Shown piece after piece: positions 61,556 to 64,000 of a stretch of DNA of 64,000 nt (its first letter is position 1; each line of letters starts with the position of its first letter). Below the pieces are notes generated by a model that saw only the letters and a list, made by a program, of their open reading frames with translations, searched no databases and was not told the origin of the DNA. Source of the DNA: Ecdyonurus torrentis (lineage: Eukaryota; Arthropoda; Insecta; Ephemeroptera; Heptageniidae); the NCBI GenBank assembly GCA_949318235.1, contig OX439132.1, positions 2,966,258-3,030,257 of the forward strand, read 5' to 3'. A program made the translations under genes and the position numbers.

Positions 61556-61672
61556 AATTTAGACGATTATTTAATTCAATCGTGCAGGTTGCACATAAAT
61601 GCACGTAAATGTACGTAAATTGCAATAATCAAACATTATCCTAGCTGGCCCATGGTATTGATATACAATGTC

Positions 61673-61790
61673 ACCTAATACAGGTAAAACATACTACAAT
61701 GCAGTTCCGTCTCACCTAGATTAGATGACATTTTAGTACATCAATACCTGATCCAGGTAAATATTTACCTGTTGTAGTTTACAGGATTAA
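61673..61790 (+). mobile_element. Family B hairpin element, diverged copy 3
   Basis: ACCTAATACAGGTAAAACAT, ACTACAATGCAG, TCTCACCTAGATTAGATGAC and TTACCTGTTGTAGTTTACAG. The order and the hairpin position are kept, the sequence diverged. Confidence 0.55.
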
Positions 61791-63041
61791 CTTACCTGTA
61801 ATTTTTTCCTTGCTATCGACTGCTATTTGCATTGCAAATACATTATAATGAAGCAAATGATTTTTTTTTATGTTGCTAATATTGCAGATATTTTCTGTGT
61901 CAGTTTGTTAATGTTAGTGTATATTAAAGTACAATATGTAAATAATAATAATACGTGGTCCATGCTATGCTTACGATAGAACTGTCCTATTGTTGCAAGA
62001 AGTGTTCTCTCCGTGCAACAATAATTCTTGTAACTGTCAATAATAACTTCAATTGTGCAACTTTGAAAGTCAATATTGAAATAAATATATAAAACAATAA
62101 TTCTCAATGTATTACGAAGTTATGGAGAATTTTAAAAATAAATCACATGCATGATGTTATAAATAATTGATATTGTTCTTCTTGGTATAGATTTCTCATT
62201 GTTGCTCAAACAGCAGAAGATCTGTGTAGCACGGCTGATTGAGTGCAGTCAAGCCATATAACAAGGTGAAGGTTACGAAACAACAAAACAAAATCTTTTT
62301 GATAAAGAAATTTTAAAATTACATTTAATAAGCAACAGCGAAATAAAATATTATTATGTAGGTCATGAGCGCAAATATATTTAAAATCATAAGTCAATCG
62401 TTATTTATCTGAAATCTATTTCTAAATTACTGGCGGAGATTAGGCGTAGAGAAACTATAAATTACAAATAAATAGCTAACGAAATGAATAAATAAGTACA
62501 GCGAATAAGGCGAATGAAATAAGAGAGAGAGAGAGAGATATTAAAAAGTTAAAATAACTCTACAAGTGTTAAATATAGAAATTGTGTAATAAAATAAATG
62601 TTAAATAAAATATATAAATAAATAAATAAATAAATAAATAAATATAAATGAATAAACAAATAGATCAATAAATATGTAAGTAAAAAAATAATAAATCGTT
62701 TTTTTAACATATCACGAAGCAATTTTTATAAATTATTTTTAATGAATGTTTTTTTTGAAAATTTATTTACTTATCATATTGTTTAATTGGATTCTCTTCT
62801 TTAGTTGTATAATAAAACGGTACAAAGAGAGAGAGAGAGAGAAAGCACGCTCGAGTGCTCCAATATATTATGTATTTAATGAGGTCCAGGCTAAGATGTT
62901 CCTTACAGTCCCGCTATCTCGTTGTAATGTGAGCCTGTGCAGCTGGAGCAGATAGATAATTGTGATTGACCCCGGTGATCTGCAGGTAAACTTACTTGCC
63001 TACCATCAGTCTAGTTTTACACAATTATAGTCTCATCACTG

Positions 63042-63044
<3 letters not shown>
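61791..63044. other. AT-rich DNA with (TAAA)n, no gene seen
   Basis: AAATAAATAAAT at 62600-62645, short GA runs at 62522-62540 and 62826-62843, and a slightly GC-richer piece 62855-62960 without splice-bounded frame. Confidence 0.45.

Positions 63045-63078
<34 letters not shown>
63045..63078 (+). repeat. (GA)n microsatellite
   Basis: 34-bp run. Confidence 0.96.
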
Positions 63079-63081
<3 letters not shown>

Positions 63082-63240
63082 GTGATCCTGCTTGATAATA
63101 ACTTAATTATCTGCAAATCAAATCAACCTACTGCAGCAGTATCCAAGTTTTTATCTTCTTAACATCACCTGCAATAATTGAGAGAGATATCTTACGATGG
63201 GAGCATCATTCATACACATATTACGTATATATCACTTTTT

Positions 63241-63356
63241 GCAAAACAAACTGGGGTTAAAAAACTGTAAAGTAGGCAACTGTTGGAATCCCAGCATCCA
63301 GGTCTGCAGTAGAACTTGTGAAGCATACTTGACAATTCTCCTCCCAGTTTGCAAGA
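63241..63356. mobile_element. Family C inverted-repeat element, diverged copy 3
   Basis: GCAAAACAAACTGGGGTTAA, ACTGTAAAGTAGGCAACTGT, AGAACTTGTGAAGCATACTT and CTCCCAGTTTGCAAGAG. CAAACTGGG and CCCAGTTTG are inverted ends. The middle lacks ATGACGTCAT. Confidence 0.55.
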
Positions 63357-64000
63357 GTATACAGAAGGGTTAGGACTGTTACGAGATATCATATTAATTA
63401 TGTCATCATATTTATAAACATGAAATATTATCATTTATCAATTTGTTTTTCTTGTTATTATTTGATAAAATGTAGGGAGGAATTCATCAAACAACTTATT
63501 GACGATATCTTTCAACAATGACTACATCTATTCAAACTCATTAAATGTTTTTGTCATAAGAATAACATTGCAAATTTAGCGCGATTTTATCAATGAAATA
63601 ATATCAACAACAATGTGAGTACATTTTATTGAAGTTAATTTTAATTTAATATTTTAAGTTTGACGTGATCACGCTGTAATTAACTGAATGTAATAAAATG
63701 AAATAACAAAAAGGGTATTTATATTATGTATAAGGTCGTTCTAATAACTGCTCACCCCCTCCCCCTCCCCTCACTTGAAGATAAATCTCCACTGGAAATG
63801 TGAGATGAATGAAGCAGCTGCTGCTGCTGCTCAAATTGTTTGATTTATTGAAGATAATGTACAAGTGACATTTATACTTCAATTTATTGTAATTTATCTC
63901 GATATTTAAATATATTTGGTGTTCAGTCCCAGTGAGGCATGAGAGGAAAAGTATCTGTGCGGTGTTCACTAGCTGCCAGCAACAAACCAATTATTTGCAT
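63357..64000. other. AT-rich DNA to the window end
   Basis: A CCCCCTCCCCCTCCCC patch near 63755-63770 and (GCT)n near 63816-63831. No exon supported. Confidence 0.45.

Overview
The window is non-coding nuclear DNA from an animal, most likely an AT-rich invertebrate. Reasons: no long open frame anywhere, very low GC (roughly 30% by eye), very long (GA/TC)n and poly(A/T) tracts, dozens of short palindromic DNA transposons, a tRNA-like short element, two LINE 3' tails, and at most a few splice-bounded exon candidates. There are no operons, ribosome binding sites or prokaryotic genes. I could not identify the species.

Almost everything that can be supported is repetitive. I recognise these families, with names local to this report. 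Family A: AT-rich elements ending in TACGTAAT...ATTATGCT, at least 14 loci, one carrying a seven-copy 132-bp satellite. Family B: short hairpin elements, 3 copies. Family C: about 120-160 bp, with a facing AAAGTAGACAAC motif, 3 copies. Family D: 222 bp, CACGGAAAA termini, TA target, 2 copies. Family E: about 217 bp, ATGGAGGTTATCGG termini, 4 copies. Families F, G and H: dispersed pairs or triplets. There are also two hAT-like elements (one with an exact 8-bp target duplication), a mariner/Tc-type element with a broken transposase, a 1.36-kb element with Tc-like ends, two elements bounded by TTAA, and several long foldback palindromes.

Layout: 0-9 kb has hairpins, A and E elements, the TTAA-bounded element with a tRNA-like head (5.8-6.6 kb) and the TGATAAAAGTTTGA-rich element (7.7-9.1 kb). 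9-16 kb has F/G repeats, a LINE tail, GA/TC arrays and a 317-bp palindrome. 16.9-18.1 kb is a complete non-autonomous hAT. 19-24 kb holds facing GA/TC arrays and MITEs. 24.1-25.1 kb is the satellite array. 26-32 kb is mostly single-copy AT-rich DNA with 45-bp and 56-bp tandem repeats. 32.4-33.1 kb is an A element split by D and E insertions. 34.3-34.6 kb is a LINE tail. 42.1-44.4 kb is a three-level transposon nest. 49.4-49.8 kb is a GC-rich block that looks like a 5' UTR plus first coding exon. The remainder is AT-rich DNA with more A elements and a palindrome at 58.5 kb.

Gene content: the best candidate is the plus-strand first exon at 49.4-49.78 kb (19 codons, then a GT donor). A 42-bp candidate microexon at 39.85 kb begins with a donor-like GTGAGT directly after a strong acceptor, the layout of a recursive splice site. 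If both are real, much of the window is promoter-proximal or intronic DNA of one or more large genes. That is inference and needs RNA evidence.
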